From JAWXCM01 sp034408745 (lineage in GTDB: Bacteria > Acidobacteriota > Terriglobia > Bryobacterales > Bryobacteraceae): a DNA stretch of 28,709 nt. Positions within the stretch are counted from its first letter, which is position 1. Each line of letters starts with the position of its first letter. Below the pieces are notes generated by a model, which saw only the letters and a list, made by a program, of their open reading frames with translations, did not search any database and had not been told where the DNA came from. This document shows, piece after piece, positions 14,787 through 22,673 of this stretch. Location: NCBI GenBank assembly GCA_034408745.1, contig JAWXCM010000066.1, positions 1 through 28,709 of the forward strand. The letters run 5' to 3'. Both the position numbers and the translations under genes were made by a program.

Positions 14787-17700
14787 TCCGGTTTCCGGCG
14801 AGCAGGTGGTCGGGGTCAGTCCGCCGCTCGAGCCACGAGTCGTCGACTGGAACCGAAGGCTGAACCTGTTCCCTGGCCGCGCCCTCAGCGACATCGGCCT
14901 CACCTCCGAACAGAATGGGCGCGCAGGAAGGCTGACCACGCGCGCACAAGTCCTCTCCAGCGGCGTCGTTTTCGGCCTCGAAGTCGGGCTGGACCGGGAG
15001 GCCGGCACTCCCGATGTGTACTTCGTGCAGCTCTCGGCCGGGCTCGGCCTGACGGCCAGCGGCGAGGAAGCCTTTGTGCCCCTTGGCGCCCGGGTAGCTG
15101 TCCGGGATCTGCCAGTCAGCGCACCCGCGACGTTGCTTGCGGGCCAGCCCGCCGGCGCAACCCTTGGCACGCTGATCGATGCAGGTATCGCCTTGCCGCA
15201 GGCTGGAATTCTGGTGCTGAAGCCCGTCACGGTCGAGATCGCCGGGGAGTTCGACCCCGACGACCAGTGCGTGCAGGATCCCGCGGACGACCCATATGAC
15301 GACCAGCAGCTTGTCGATGCCGTCAGCCTGGTTTTCTACGCATGGCCGGAAGCCACGCTTGCCCTCCCCGCATTCGACGCGCAGTGGCGCAATCGACTTG
15401 CCTGGGCGATCTTCGAAAGCGAAGCCACCAGGTCCGCCGGCGAGGTCGCGCCATGGGAAGAACTGGGTCTGCCGGTCGCGCTGATGGGATTCGACGCTAC
15501 ATGGACACCGCTGTTCACAGACCGCGCAGCAGTCGCACGTCACGGCGGCAAGGCGCGGCGCCGCTCCATCCCGATCCCCGGCGGCACTGGGAACGCTCTG
15601 CTCGACCAGGCACGCATTGAGCAGCTCTCTGAACAGCTCACGGATCCCGCGTTGCAGGGTGCTCCCGTCAATGACGTCGCTGCGCAGTTCCGGTTCCTGC
15701 CGCCTGTGGGCCTGCTGCCTCGCACCGCCGTCACGTTCGCCAGTAGTGGTTTAAGCCGGGCCGCAAAGACGCCGTTTTTCCCGGGTTCGTACGTTGCGGA
15801 CGTGGCGCCCGCTCCTCTGGAGCAGCTCGACGCGGTTGTGAAGGCAACGGCCTCCCTCGCGCCTTTCGATCTGCAGTCGACCGACAGAGTGCGCATACTG
15901 GTGCCCGTTCCGCAGATGTGGTTCGAGCCGAACCTGCTGCAGATTGAACAGGTGGATGCGGAGTTTCAGCAGACTATCGACCGGTTCGCGAATGCGCGAG
16001 GCATTTGGCTAAATCGACGCGCGGACCTTCGCGGCAAAGCCTCCGCGCTAAACCAGTCACTCGAAGGCAAGGCTCTGAATTTCGTGGTGCCCGACCCGGA
16101 CGCACTGGAAGCGGATGAGGCCGTGGCGGACGGGCAGATCGACGAAGCCGATCCCCGCTTCCGGCTGCCAGAAGATGCGTACGGCGTGAGTGACGGGAAC
16201 GTCACCTCCCTTCAGGAACTGCGGAACCAGCTGTCTGCCATGCCCGGTGTACGGGACGAACTGACTGCAGCAGGCGTCGATGTTCTCAGCAGCCTTGGCC
16301 TCAGGCGTTTCATCTCTGAAGTACTGGAGCCGAAGGTCAGACGCTCCGATGACCGCATCGACCTCGGATTCCTGCGGGTACAAACCGACATCTACCGCCA
16401 CCGCCAGGTCATGCTCGGCAATTCGGCGGCGACTCGTCTGGCCACTTCGGAATCCATGGCCACGATCGCGCAGTCGGCCACAGCGGCGACGTTGAAGGAA
16501 GATCTGAGCGCCTTTCTTGCCGCATCCAAAACGAAACCGGAAACCGTACTCTCGGCGGCCGATGTCACGCGTGTGAGTCGAGCCGTGCCCACCGCACCCG
16601 ATACGTCCCTGCCTACCAGGTTCCCCTCGCAACTTTCGGAACTGGCCCTGCGCGACAACGCGATTTTCAACGCCCGGGTCACCACTCCACGCACAGGTCT
16701 CAGCTTCAACGCACGGGAGCTGCCGTCGATTCGTTTCGCCGGGGCGGCAGGAGTGGAGATTCCGTCGGCTGCTTTTTTTTCAAACGCAATCGCGGATACC
16801 GCCCTCGCGAGCCAGGCCACAAATCTGATCTTCGCGGATTCGACACCGGTGAGAGCCGCTCTCTTCAATACCTCGAACATCACACAGCAGTCGCCGGCGA
16901 TCGGAGCTTCGGAAGATTTTCGCACCGTCACGATCGCGGAACGGCTGAAGCCCGCTCCATCTATGGAGGCCAGGGCGTTCACGGTGGCCAGCAAGGCCGA
17001 CGTGATCTCTTCTTTCCTCGACAAGGACACCGTCAGCATCGGCGATCTGCCCGTCCCTGGTCTGAGGGGACCCAACCAGGAGGCACTTACCTTTTCGAGG
17101 ATCGATCAGGCAACAGTCGGCAGGATTCTTGCCGGCGAATTCGACCGGGTTCCGGACAATTCCGACGAAGCGGCGTTCTTCGCCACGGGCGTCCGAACCA
17201 TGGACACTGTCATTCAGTTGCTGCGGTTGATGGAAGGCCGGGTGCAAACCTACCGCCGGGCGGTCACGCTGTGCAACGCAACCATCGCAGCTGTCTATGA
17301 TCTGCAGAACAAGGCACTGACCCGCCTGCAGGTTGTAGCGAACGGACTCGCTGAGGCTCGCCACGATGTTTCTGTCGCGCGCGCGCTGCTGGCAGAGGAA
17401 ACCAGCCGCGTCGACGGAATCAATGCCAGGCGTAATCAGATCATCAACGAACAGGTGAAGTTTGTCTTCTACTTCCGCCCGCGCACGGCGGACAACGCAA
17501 GGAGCTTTCCGTATCGTGCCATTGACCCGGCAGTTTCGGAGGCCACTGTCCCGGCCTGCCTGCGGCAGGAACTGAACGCTCCGCCGGAACTGCGGGCCAT
17601 GGTGAACGTACTGCGCGAATCGCCGGTGGGCTGGTTCCGCCATGTCTCGCCGATCTTCAGACGGTTCGACCGTCTCGACCAGGTGCTTGGAGTCCTGCAG

Positions 17701-18555
17701 CTTTCCAAACGGCGCGCTTCGTTTGCGGACCTGCAGCTCGCTGCGCCGCTCGCGATGTCGCAATCCGGCCCGCTGGCCTCTGCAATTGCGCGGACCTTCA
17801 CCGCGCAGCAGGACGTTATCGCACAGCGACGCCTGTTCACCACGCAAGTGGACCTGAGCCCGTATGCCTCGCTGAGCTGGCAGAACATCCACCAAAGCGC
17901 GATCGCCATCGTTTCACTAGGCGATCTGATTGACGCAGGCCACGTGCGCGCCGACGCCTCACGCCAGGCGGCACAGGAGCTCGAGAACATCTATCGGGTC
18001 GCCGCCTGCCTCTACGTCCACTTCAGCGCCGTTCTGCCCGCCATCCGGCTGAACTGGGCCGAGCGCGCCAGCCAGTACGACGGCCCTCTCGACTTCCGCG
18101 ATCTCAACTCATTGCCTCGATGGGGCTCCATCGACGTCCTGGACCGCAAGGAGATGCAGATCACCGTGGAGTGGCTGTTCGGACGCATCGATACCAACCA
18201 GCCGCAGGCCGTTACCCTGATGAATGACTTGGTCCGCGTAGCCCTGCTCCTTGCCAGCCACGCACCGGTCAATCAAATCGTGGCGGGAGCGATACCCAAA
18301 CGAACCACGGTGAAAGTGGGCGGAATTTTCCAGATTGCTGTGAATGTCAGTCAGGTGCGAGTGGGCATGCACGCTCTGGTCTACGCCAATAACCAGGTTG
18401 CGGCGCGTGCCGTGGTCGAGGACCTGGGCGGGGGCATGGCATCGGCGCGGGTAATCCAGTCCTCGGCCTCAACGGTCAATTTCGAGCAGGGCGCAGTAGC
18501 GCACTTCGCCGAAGCTGCCACCTTTGATGCGCGCGCAGGGATGCTGTTGCGATGA
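14764..18555 (+). CDS. Unknown giant eCIS protein, third copy of the shared N-terminal domain (1263 aa)
   Basis: The largest intact gene in the window. Residues about 30-110 again carry the shared domain ('LFPGRALSDIGLTSEQNGRA', 'VLSSGVVFGLEVGLDREAG', 'GLGLTASGEEAFVPLGARVA'). A long body follows with no recognised motif. Around residues 820-900 there is a likely helical, possibly coiled-coil region ('LTRLQVVANGLAEARHDVSV' ... 'RVDGINARRNQIINEQVKF'). The C-terminal roughly 90 residues look like a beta-sandwich ('TVKVGGIFQIAVNVSQVRVG', 'NNQVAARAVVEDLGGGMASA'). It could be a long fibre/needle-type or scaffold protein. It occupies the part of the operon where Afp13/Afp14 lie, but it does not look like a typical coiled tape measure. 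An 8-T run at 16773-16780 lies in frame. It overlaps the next gene by 4 bases (ATGA). Confidence 0.78.
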   Translation: MRPARIVNPVSGEQVVGVSPPLEPRVVDWNRRLNLFPGRALSDIGLTSEQNGRAGRLTTRAQVLSSGVVFGLEVGLDREAGTPDVYFVQLSAGLGLTASGEEAFVPLGARVAVRDLPVSAPATLLAGQPAGATLGTLIDAGIALPQAGILVLKPVTVEIAGEFDPDDQCVQDPADDPYDDQQLVDAVSLVFYAWPEATLALPAFDAQWRNRLAWAIFESEATRSAGEVAPWEELGLPVALMGFDATWTPLFTDRAAVARHGGKARRRSIPIPGGTGNALLDQARIEQLSEQLTDPALQGAPVNDVAAQFRFLPPVGLLPRTAVTFASSGLSRAAKTPFFPGSYVADVAPAPLEQLDAVVKATASLAPFDLQSTDRVRILVPVPQMWFEPNLLQIEQVDAEFQQTIDRFANARGIWLNRRADLRGKASALNQSLEGKALNFVVPDPDALEADEAVADGQIDEADPRFRLPEDAYGVSDGNVTSLQELRNQLSAMPGVRDELTAAGVDVLSSLGLRRFISEVLEPKVRRSDDRIDLGFLRVQTDIYRHRQVMLGNSAATRLATSESMATIAQSATAATLKEDLSAFLAASKTKPETVLSAADVTRVSRAVPTAPDTSLPTRFPSQLSELALRDNAIFNARVTTPRTGLSFNARELPSIRFAGAAGVEIPSAAFFSNAIADTALASQATNLIFADSTPVRAALFNTSNITQQSPAIGASEDFRTVTIAERLKPAPSMEARAFTVASKADVISSFLDKDTVSIGDLPVPGLRGPNQEALTFSRIDQATVGRILAGEFDRVPDNSDEAAFFATGVRTMDTVIQLLRLMEGRVQTYRRAVTLCNATIAAVYDLQNKALTRLQVVANGLAEARHDVSVARALLAEETSRVDGINARRNQIINEQVKFVFYFRPRTADNARSFPYRAIDPAVSEATVPACLRQELNAPPELRAMVNVLRESPVGWFRHVSPIFRRFDRLDQVLGVLQLSKRRASFADLQLAAPLAMSQSGPLASAIARTFTAQQDVIAQRRLFTTQVDLSPYASLSWQNIHQSAIAIVSLGDLIDAGHVRADASRQAAQELENIYRVAACLYVHFSAVLPAIRLNWAERASQYDGPLDFRDLNSLPRWGSIDVLDRKEMQITVEWLFGRIDTNQPQAVTLMNDLVRVALLLASHAPVNQIVAGAIPKRTTVKVGGIFQIAVNVSQVRVGMHALVYANNQVAARAVVEDLGGGMASARVIQSSASTVNFEQGAVAHFAEAATFDARAGMLLR

Positions 18556-20084
18556 CGCCCACGGCCGAGCGTCGGGTTCGGGTTCTTCGGCTGAGCGCGC
18601 CCAGTGACGCGCTTGTCCGCCGAGGCGCCACGCTGGTGGAAGATGCACTGCGGGTAGCGAGCATTCCGGAGGCCGACAGCGCTGCCGTGCTCTTTATCCG
18701 ACGTCTTTCTCTCGGCCGCATCCGTCCCAGGGATACGTCTGCAACACTGGCGTTGCGGATTGAAGATCAGATGCGCCTGGCGGGCAGGACGGCAGTTCAT
18801 GCAAGTCGGCCAGGCGCTGAAATGAGTGCCGCCGTCTATTTCCGCGACGCGCTTGAGCCGTACGTCATACTGGCCCTCGAGATCGCCCTGGGCCGCGCGC
18901 CCACTGCCTGGTTCTGGGCTCGTGCGGTGCCTGCGTGGCGACCGGACATGCCGAGTTCGGCCGGACTGCGCACCGTGCTTGGAGCCCTGCTTGTCAAAGC
19001 CCGTGCGGAGTCGGGCGCCGTGGGAGCGCGTCTGGCCATGGCTGAAGTGACTGCCGCCCTGATCTCCGCCGGCCGAATGGACCAACTGGCCGAGATGCTC
19101 GCCGAACCAGACGGTTCTGCGCTGCTGGCGTCATCCGGATGGAGCCGCAAAGACGCCGCGACGCATCCAGGTGTCCCCGCCATCGCAGGGAAAACACCAA
19201 CGGAAGCAGTGGCATTGCCCACTGCCTGGACGGTGGTGCTGCGGCGCTGGGCCGCGCAATGGGGACCCACGGACGACCGTACGCTCTGGCTTGCCGCCGT
19301 GCTGCTTGTAGCGGCCCGGCCAGGTTTGGCGTCGAATACGCGAACCATGATCCTGGCGGCAAATTTCATCGAAGGAACCGCACCGGCGCGGCCACTCGAA
19401 GCCCGGCGACCTGAGGCGAAACTGCCTCCTCCTCCTCCACTGCCACCTGCGACCGCCCGGGAACAGGCCCCTGAGGCAGAGGCAGAGGGCATCACGTCCC
19501 CGCTTTCCGCAGTCGACCATGAGCCGCGGCTCCCGCCCGCACCTGACGTTACGCCTGCTCCGGCCAACACTGTGGGGCCGGAGCGGGATCCAGGGCTGGC
19601 CGCGGCCTCAGACGTGGCGCTGCCCACCACATGCGCAGGCCTCTACTTCCTGCTTCCCGTGCTGATGCGAACCCATTTCCCCGAGTGGCTCGCCGAGCAG
19701 CCCGACCTGATTGCGGCTGAGATCACCGCCGCTCTCCTGCTGGACGTGGCGCGACGAACCGGAACGCCCGCACGAGACCCCGCCGTCCTTGCGCTCAACA
19801 CCTTGCTGAGCAACGGTGTCACAGGGCACGTGCCCGATCCGCCTCCCGGACTGCTTCGCGACTGGGTTCGCACTCTGCGCCGCTGGTCGAGGTTGCAGGC
19901 CGGACTGGGGCTCTACAACCTCGTCCGTCGGCCCGGACGCATCACTGCCACCCGCACACACATCGACGTCCTGTTCCGTCTGGAACACGCTGACATTCGC
20001 GTGCGAAAGGCCGGACTGGATATCGACCCAGGCTGGCTGCCCTGGCTCGGTAAAGTGATCCGCTTCCACTACTTGTCGGAGTAG
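18552..20084 (+). CDS. Unknown two-domain eCIS accessory protein with proline-rich linker (510 aa)
   Basis: I do not recognise a named family. The N-terminal part (about 1-275) is mostly helical and Ala/Arg-rich. Residues about 280-355 form a low-complexity Pro/Ala/Glu linker ('KLPPPPPLPPATAREQAPEA'). The C-terminal part starts 'TTCAGLYFLLPVLMRTHFPE', with a short hydrophobic helix, and ends with a distinctive block: 'RPGRITATRTHIDVLFRLEH', 'IRVRKAGLDIDPGWLPWLGK' and 'VIRFHYLSE'. Blocks of this kind (aGLDxDPGWxPWLG) are, to my recollection, common in proteins encoded next to the AAA+ ATPase in eCIS operons. It starts in an ATGA overlap, so coupling to the 1263-aa gene is likely. The function is unknown; an assembly factor is possible. 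Confidence 0.75.
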   Translation: MTPTAERRVRVLRLSAPSDALVRRGATLVEDALRVASIPEADSAAVLFIRRLSLGRIRPRDTSATLALRIEDQMRLAGRTAVHASRPGAEMSAAVYFRDALEPYVILALEIALGRAPTAWFWARAVPAWRPDMPSSAGLRTVLGALLVKARAESGAVGARLAMAEVTAALISAGRMDQLAEMLAEPDGSALLASSGWSRKDAATHPGVPAIAGKTPTEAVALPTAWTVVLRRWAAQWGPTDDRTLWLAAVLLVAARPGLASNTRTMILAANFIEGTAPARPLEARRPEAKLPPPPPLPPATAREQAPEAEAEGITSPLSAVDHEPRLPPAPDVTPAPANTVGPERDPGLAAASDVALPTTCAGLYFLLPVLMRTHFPEWLAEQPDLIAAEITAALLLDVARRTGTPARDPAVLALNTLLSNGVTGHVPDPPPGLLRDWVRTLRRWSRLQAGLGLYNLVRRPGRITATRTHIDVLFRLEHADIRVRKAGLDIDPGWLPWLGKVIRFHYLSE

Positions 20085-20088
20085 AGCT

Positions 20089-20718
20089 ATGGAGTTCGAC
20101 GCCCTGCAATTTCGTCCGCGAACCAAGTCCGGCGAGGCGGCCGGAAAGCAACCGGCTTTGAGCGGCGCCGGAGTTGGCGTGCCCGCTTTCATTGGGCCCG
20201 CACGCACGGGCCTCCTGGTGGAAAACGCGGCAATACAACCCGGTCCCGGTCAGTTGACCAGGTCAGAATTCCTGACGAGGCTTCGCCACAGCGTGAACAG
20301 CAGGCTCGACAAAGCGCTCACCCGCACCCCCTGGTCGGCGACCGCTCGCGCCCATCTCGACAATTGGATTACGCGCCACATGGGTCTGCCCGCCGATCAG
20401 TTAGAGCAAGCCGTTCTTCTCCTGACGCTGCAGACAGCCAGTCCCGGCACCGCCGACGCCCTGATCGCGGCTGCGTCGCCTGGCCTGGAGCAGATTATCC
20501 TCACAAGCCTCACACCTGAAATCGTAGCCGACCTCTGCGCTTCCAGAGGTGCCATTCAGCGGGGTCTCGCAACATTGCGAAACACGCTTCCACGCGGCCT
20601 CGCGCAAATGGTCGTTCACGGGTTGAAGAGCCATATAGACGGATCGCCTGATCTCACACCGATCGAACGCGAGTCCCTGGCTTCGGAAATCAAGGCCGTC
20701 TTCGGGTACCTCGCATGA
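20089..20718 (+). CDS. Unknown helical eCIS accessory protein (209 aa)
   Basis: A 209-aa, mostly helical protein after a disordered Gly/Ala/Pro-rich start. The middle ('GQLTRSEFLTRLRHSVNSRL', 'LDNWITRHMGLPADQLEQAV') resembles a small helical unit (LsRxEFLxxLRxxV ... ) that I recall in eCIS-linked proteins near DUF4157 cargo, but this is not a firm family call. No catalytic motif, signal peptide or membrane span was seen. It starts 4 bases after the preceding stop, and its own stop overlaps the ATPase start (ATGA at 20715-20718), so its amount is probably tied to that of the ATPase. Confidence 0.72.
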   Translation: MEFDALQFRPRTKSGEAAGKQPALSGAGVGVPAFIGPARTGLLVENAAIQPGPGQLTRSEFLTRLRHSVNSRLDKALTRTPWSATARAHLDNWITRHMGLPADQLEQAVLLLTLQTASPGTADALIAAASPGLEQIILTSLTPEIVADLCASRGAIQRGLATLRNTLPRGLAQMVVHGLKSHIDGSPDLTPIERESLASEIKAVFGYLA

Positions 20719-22673
20719 GCCCGGAAATAAGTGCCCGAATCCCAGGGATGTCGCTCTCGCTCCAGTCGTTTGCCCTGGCCGCCGCAGCCCGGCTCTGCTC
20801 CGGCGACGCCTGGGCGCAACGTCCGGAGATCGCGTTCCTGTCGCGGCACACTGATGCGTTGCCGCACAATGCGGGACCTCAGGCACTCGCCGCATACCTC
20901 GCCGCTCCCGCGCCGGTCGACCAGCCACTGGTGAGTCTCGGCCGACAGATCGGGCTCACTCCGGCGGAGATGCTGGCCGTGGAAACCGCAGTCGCGGTGG
21001 AAGACGGCCTCATGGCTGGGCGAGCCATTGCAATGCTTCAGGCACCGCTGGGTGGGTCGCGCCCAACCATCGGACTTTTGTCGGCCATGCTGTCCGAACT
21101 TGCAGGGCATGATGCCTCGGTGGACGCACTGGGCGGAGGCCAGGCGATTGAGAGCGGAGTCCTGCAGTTCGCTGGAGACCACTCGCCGCTCCCTGAGCGG
21201 TCGGTGGCGGTGCCTCGCCCGATCGCCCTTGCTCTGCGGGGACGCGACTCGTCCTGGCCGGGAGCTCTGATCGGCATGGGCGAAACTCCCCAGACGCCGC
21301 TGCCCGAATCCGTCGTCAAACTTTGCGCGCTCCATGGGCGTGCTTTGTCGTCTTCCTCCGAACGCCTGCTCGTCATCCGCTCCGGGTCTCGCGCCGAAGC
21401 GAAATCGACCGCGCAGGAGATTGCGAGAGGTATGGGCCGGCGCCCCCTTTTCATCGAGAGCGACAAAATCGCGGGCCTCGGACCCTGGCTCTTCCTTCGC
21501 GGGCTGCTTCCCGTTTACTGCATGGAGCTCGGTCCTTCCGAGCGCAGGCACGTCCCGTCGATCTCCTTCTACACCGGACCGGTGCTCGCCGTGTGCGGAC
21601 CCGACGGGCATGTCGATAACGAGGCGGGCGCGGCGTGGAACTGGACCCTCCCGGTCCCGCCGCGTGAGGAGCGGCGTCAACTTTGGGCCAAAGCTCTCGG
21701 CAACGGGCAGCTGGCACGGGAACTCGCCGACCACTATCGACATGGCACTGGCCGCATCGCACATCTTGGCCGCCTGGCCCGCTACGGCGCTACGCTCAGA
21801 GGCCGCGGTAAACCTGCTCACGAAGATGTCAGAGCCGCGGCCTGGACCGGAGAGGGCGCAGGCCTGAGTTCGCTGGCGCAGCCGCTCCCCGACGAGATAC
21901 ATGACGAAGCGCTGGTGATCCCAGGCAGTGTCCGCGACGATCTCAATCGGCTGGTGCTGCGGTGCCGTTCCCGCGATGGCCTCACTGAGGGACTCGGCGC
22001 CTCTGCCTCCACACGCTACCGGCCCGGAGTCCGCGCGCTCTTTGTGGGACCTTCGGGCACCGGCAAGACTCTGGCTGCTGGCTGGCTGGCCACGCGGCTC
22101 GGGCTGCCGCTCTACCGTGTGGATCTCGCCTCAGTCACCAGCAAGTACATCGGCGAGACCGAGAAGAACCTGGCTCAACTGCTCGCCCGCGCAGAACAGG
22201 CGGAGGTGGTGCTGCTTTTCGACGAAGCGGATTCCCTGTTCGGTAAGCGAACCGACGTAAAGGAGGCCAATGACCGATTCGCCAACGCGCAAACCAACTA
22301 CCTGCTGCAGCGCATCGAGTCCTTCGACGGCATCACAATCCTGACCAGCAACAGCCAGGGCCGATTCGATCCGGCCTTCTCGCGCCGCCTCGACGCGATC
22401 GTGGATTTCCCTCTGCCAGGGCCAGAGGAACGGCGCGGCCTGTGGCAGTCCCATTTGGGCGCCACGCATGAGATACCGGCCGCCGACCTCAACCGTGTCG
22501 CGGGAGTCGCGGATTTGTGCGGCGGCAACATACGCAACGTCGTGCTGCTGGCCGCGGTACTGGCCCGCAGCCAGAAGCGGCCTATCCGGTACGCCGATCT
22601 GGCCCAGGGACTCGAAGGCGAGTACCGCAAGCTGGGGCGGCAGATGCCGCTCGAGTTGAAGGCCACCGAATAA
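20715..22673 (+). CDS. AAA+ ATPase of the eCIS (Afp15-like)
   Basis: The 652-aa product has a helical/regulatory N-terminal half and a C-terminal AAA+ module. Walker A is GPSGTGKT at residues 445-452, Walker B is VVLLFDEAD with D503-E504, sensor 1 is 'ILTSNSQ' around N546, and an arginine-finger region 'FDPAFSRRLD' follows, then 'FPLPGPEERRGLW'. The linker 'ALFVGPSGTGKTLAAGWLAT', 'RVDLASVTSKYIGETEKNLA' and 'DSLFGKRTDVKEANDRFANA' are typical of the ATPases conserved in eCIS operons, thought to help assembly or cargo loading; the exact step is not settled. The N-terminal half also carries a second, degenerate nucleotide-binding-like region around residues 195-350 without an intact P-loop. It is followed by the cargo gene in a TAATG overlap. 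Confidence 0.93.
   Translation: MSPEISARIPGMSLSLQSFALAAAARLCSGDAWAQRPEIAFLSRHTDALPHNAGPQALAAYLAAPAPVDQPLVSLGRQIGLTPAEMLAVETAVAVEDGLMAGRAIAMLQAPLGGSRPTIGLLSAMLSELAGHDASVDALGGGQAIESGVLQFAGDHSPLPERSVAVPRPIALALRGRDSSWPGALIGMGETPQTPLPESVVKLCALHGRALSSSSERLLVIRSGSRAEAKSTAQEIARGMGRRPLFIESDKIAGLGPWLFLRGLLPVYCMELGPSERRHVPSISFYTGPVLAVCGPDGHVDNEAGAAWNWTLPVPPREERRQLWAKALGNGQLARELADHYRHGTGRIAHLGRLARYGATLRGRGKPAHEDVRAAAWTGEGAGLSSLAQPLPDEIHDEALVIPGSVRDDLNRLVLRCRSRDGLTEGLGASASTRYRPGVRALFVGPSGTGKTLAAGWLATRLGLPLYRVDLASVTSKYIGETEKNLAQLLARAEQAEVVLLFDEADSLFGKRTDVKEANDRFANAQTNYLLQRIESFDGITILTSNSQGRFDPAFSRRLDAIVDFPLPGPEERRGLWQSHLGATHEIPAADLNRVAGVADLCGGNIRNVVLLAAVLARSQKRPIRYADLAQGLEGEYRKLGRQMPLELKATE

Noticed and set aside
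16760..16785. Possible intrinsic terminator at the T run
   Set aside because: No strong GC hairpin directly precedes the T run, and it lies in the middle of an intact gene.
20616..21902. 428-aa open frame on the minus strand
   Set aside because: Covers the end of the 209-aa gene and the N-terminal half of the ATPase; no recognisable domain.
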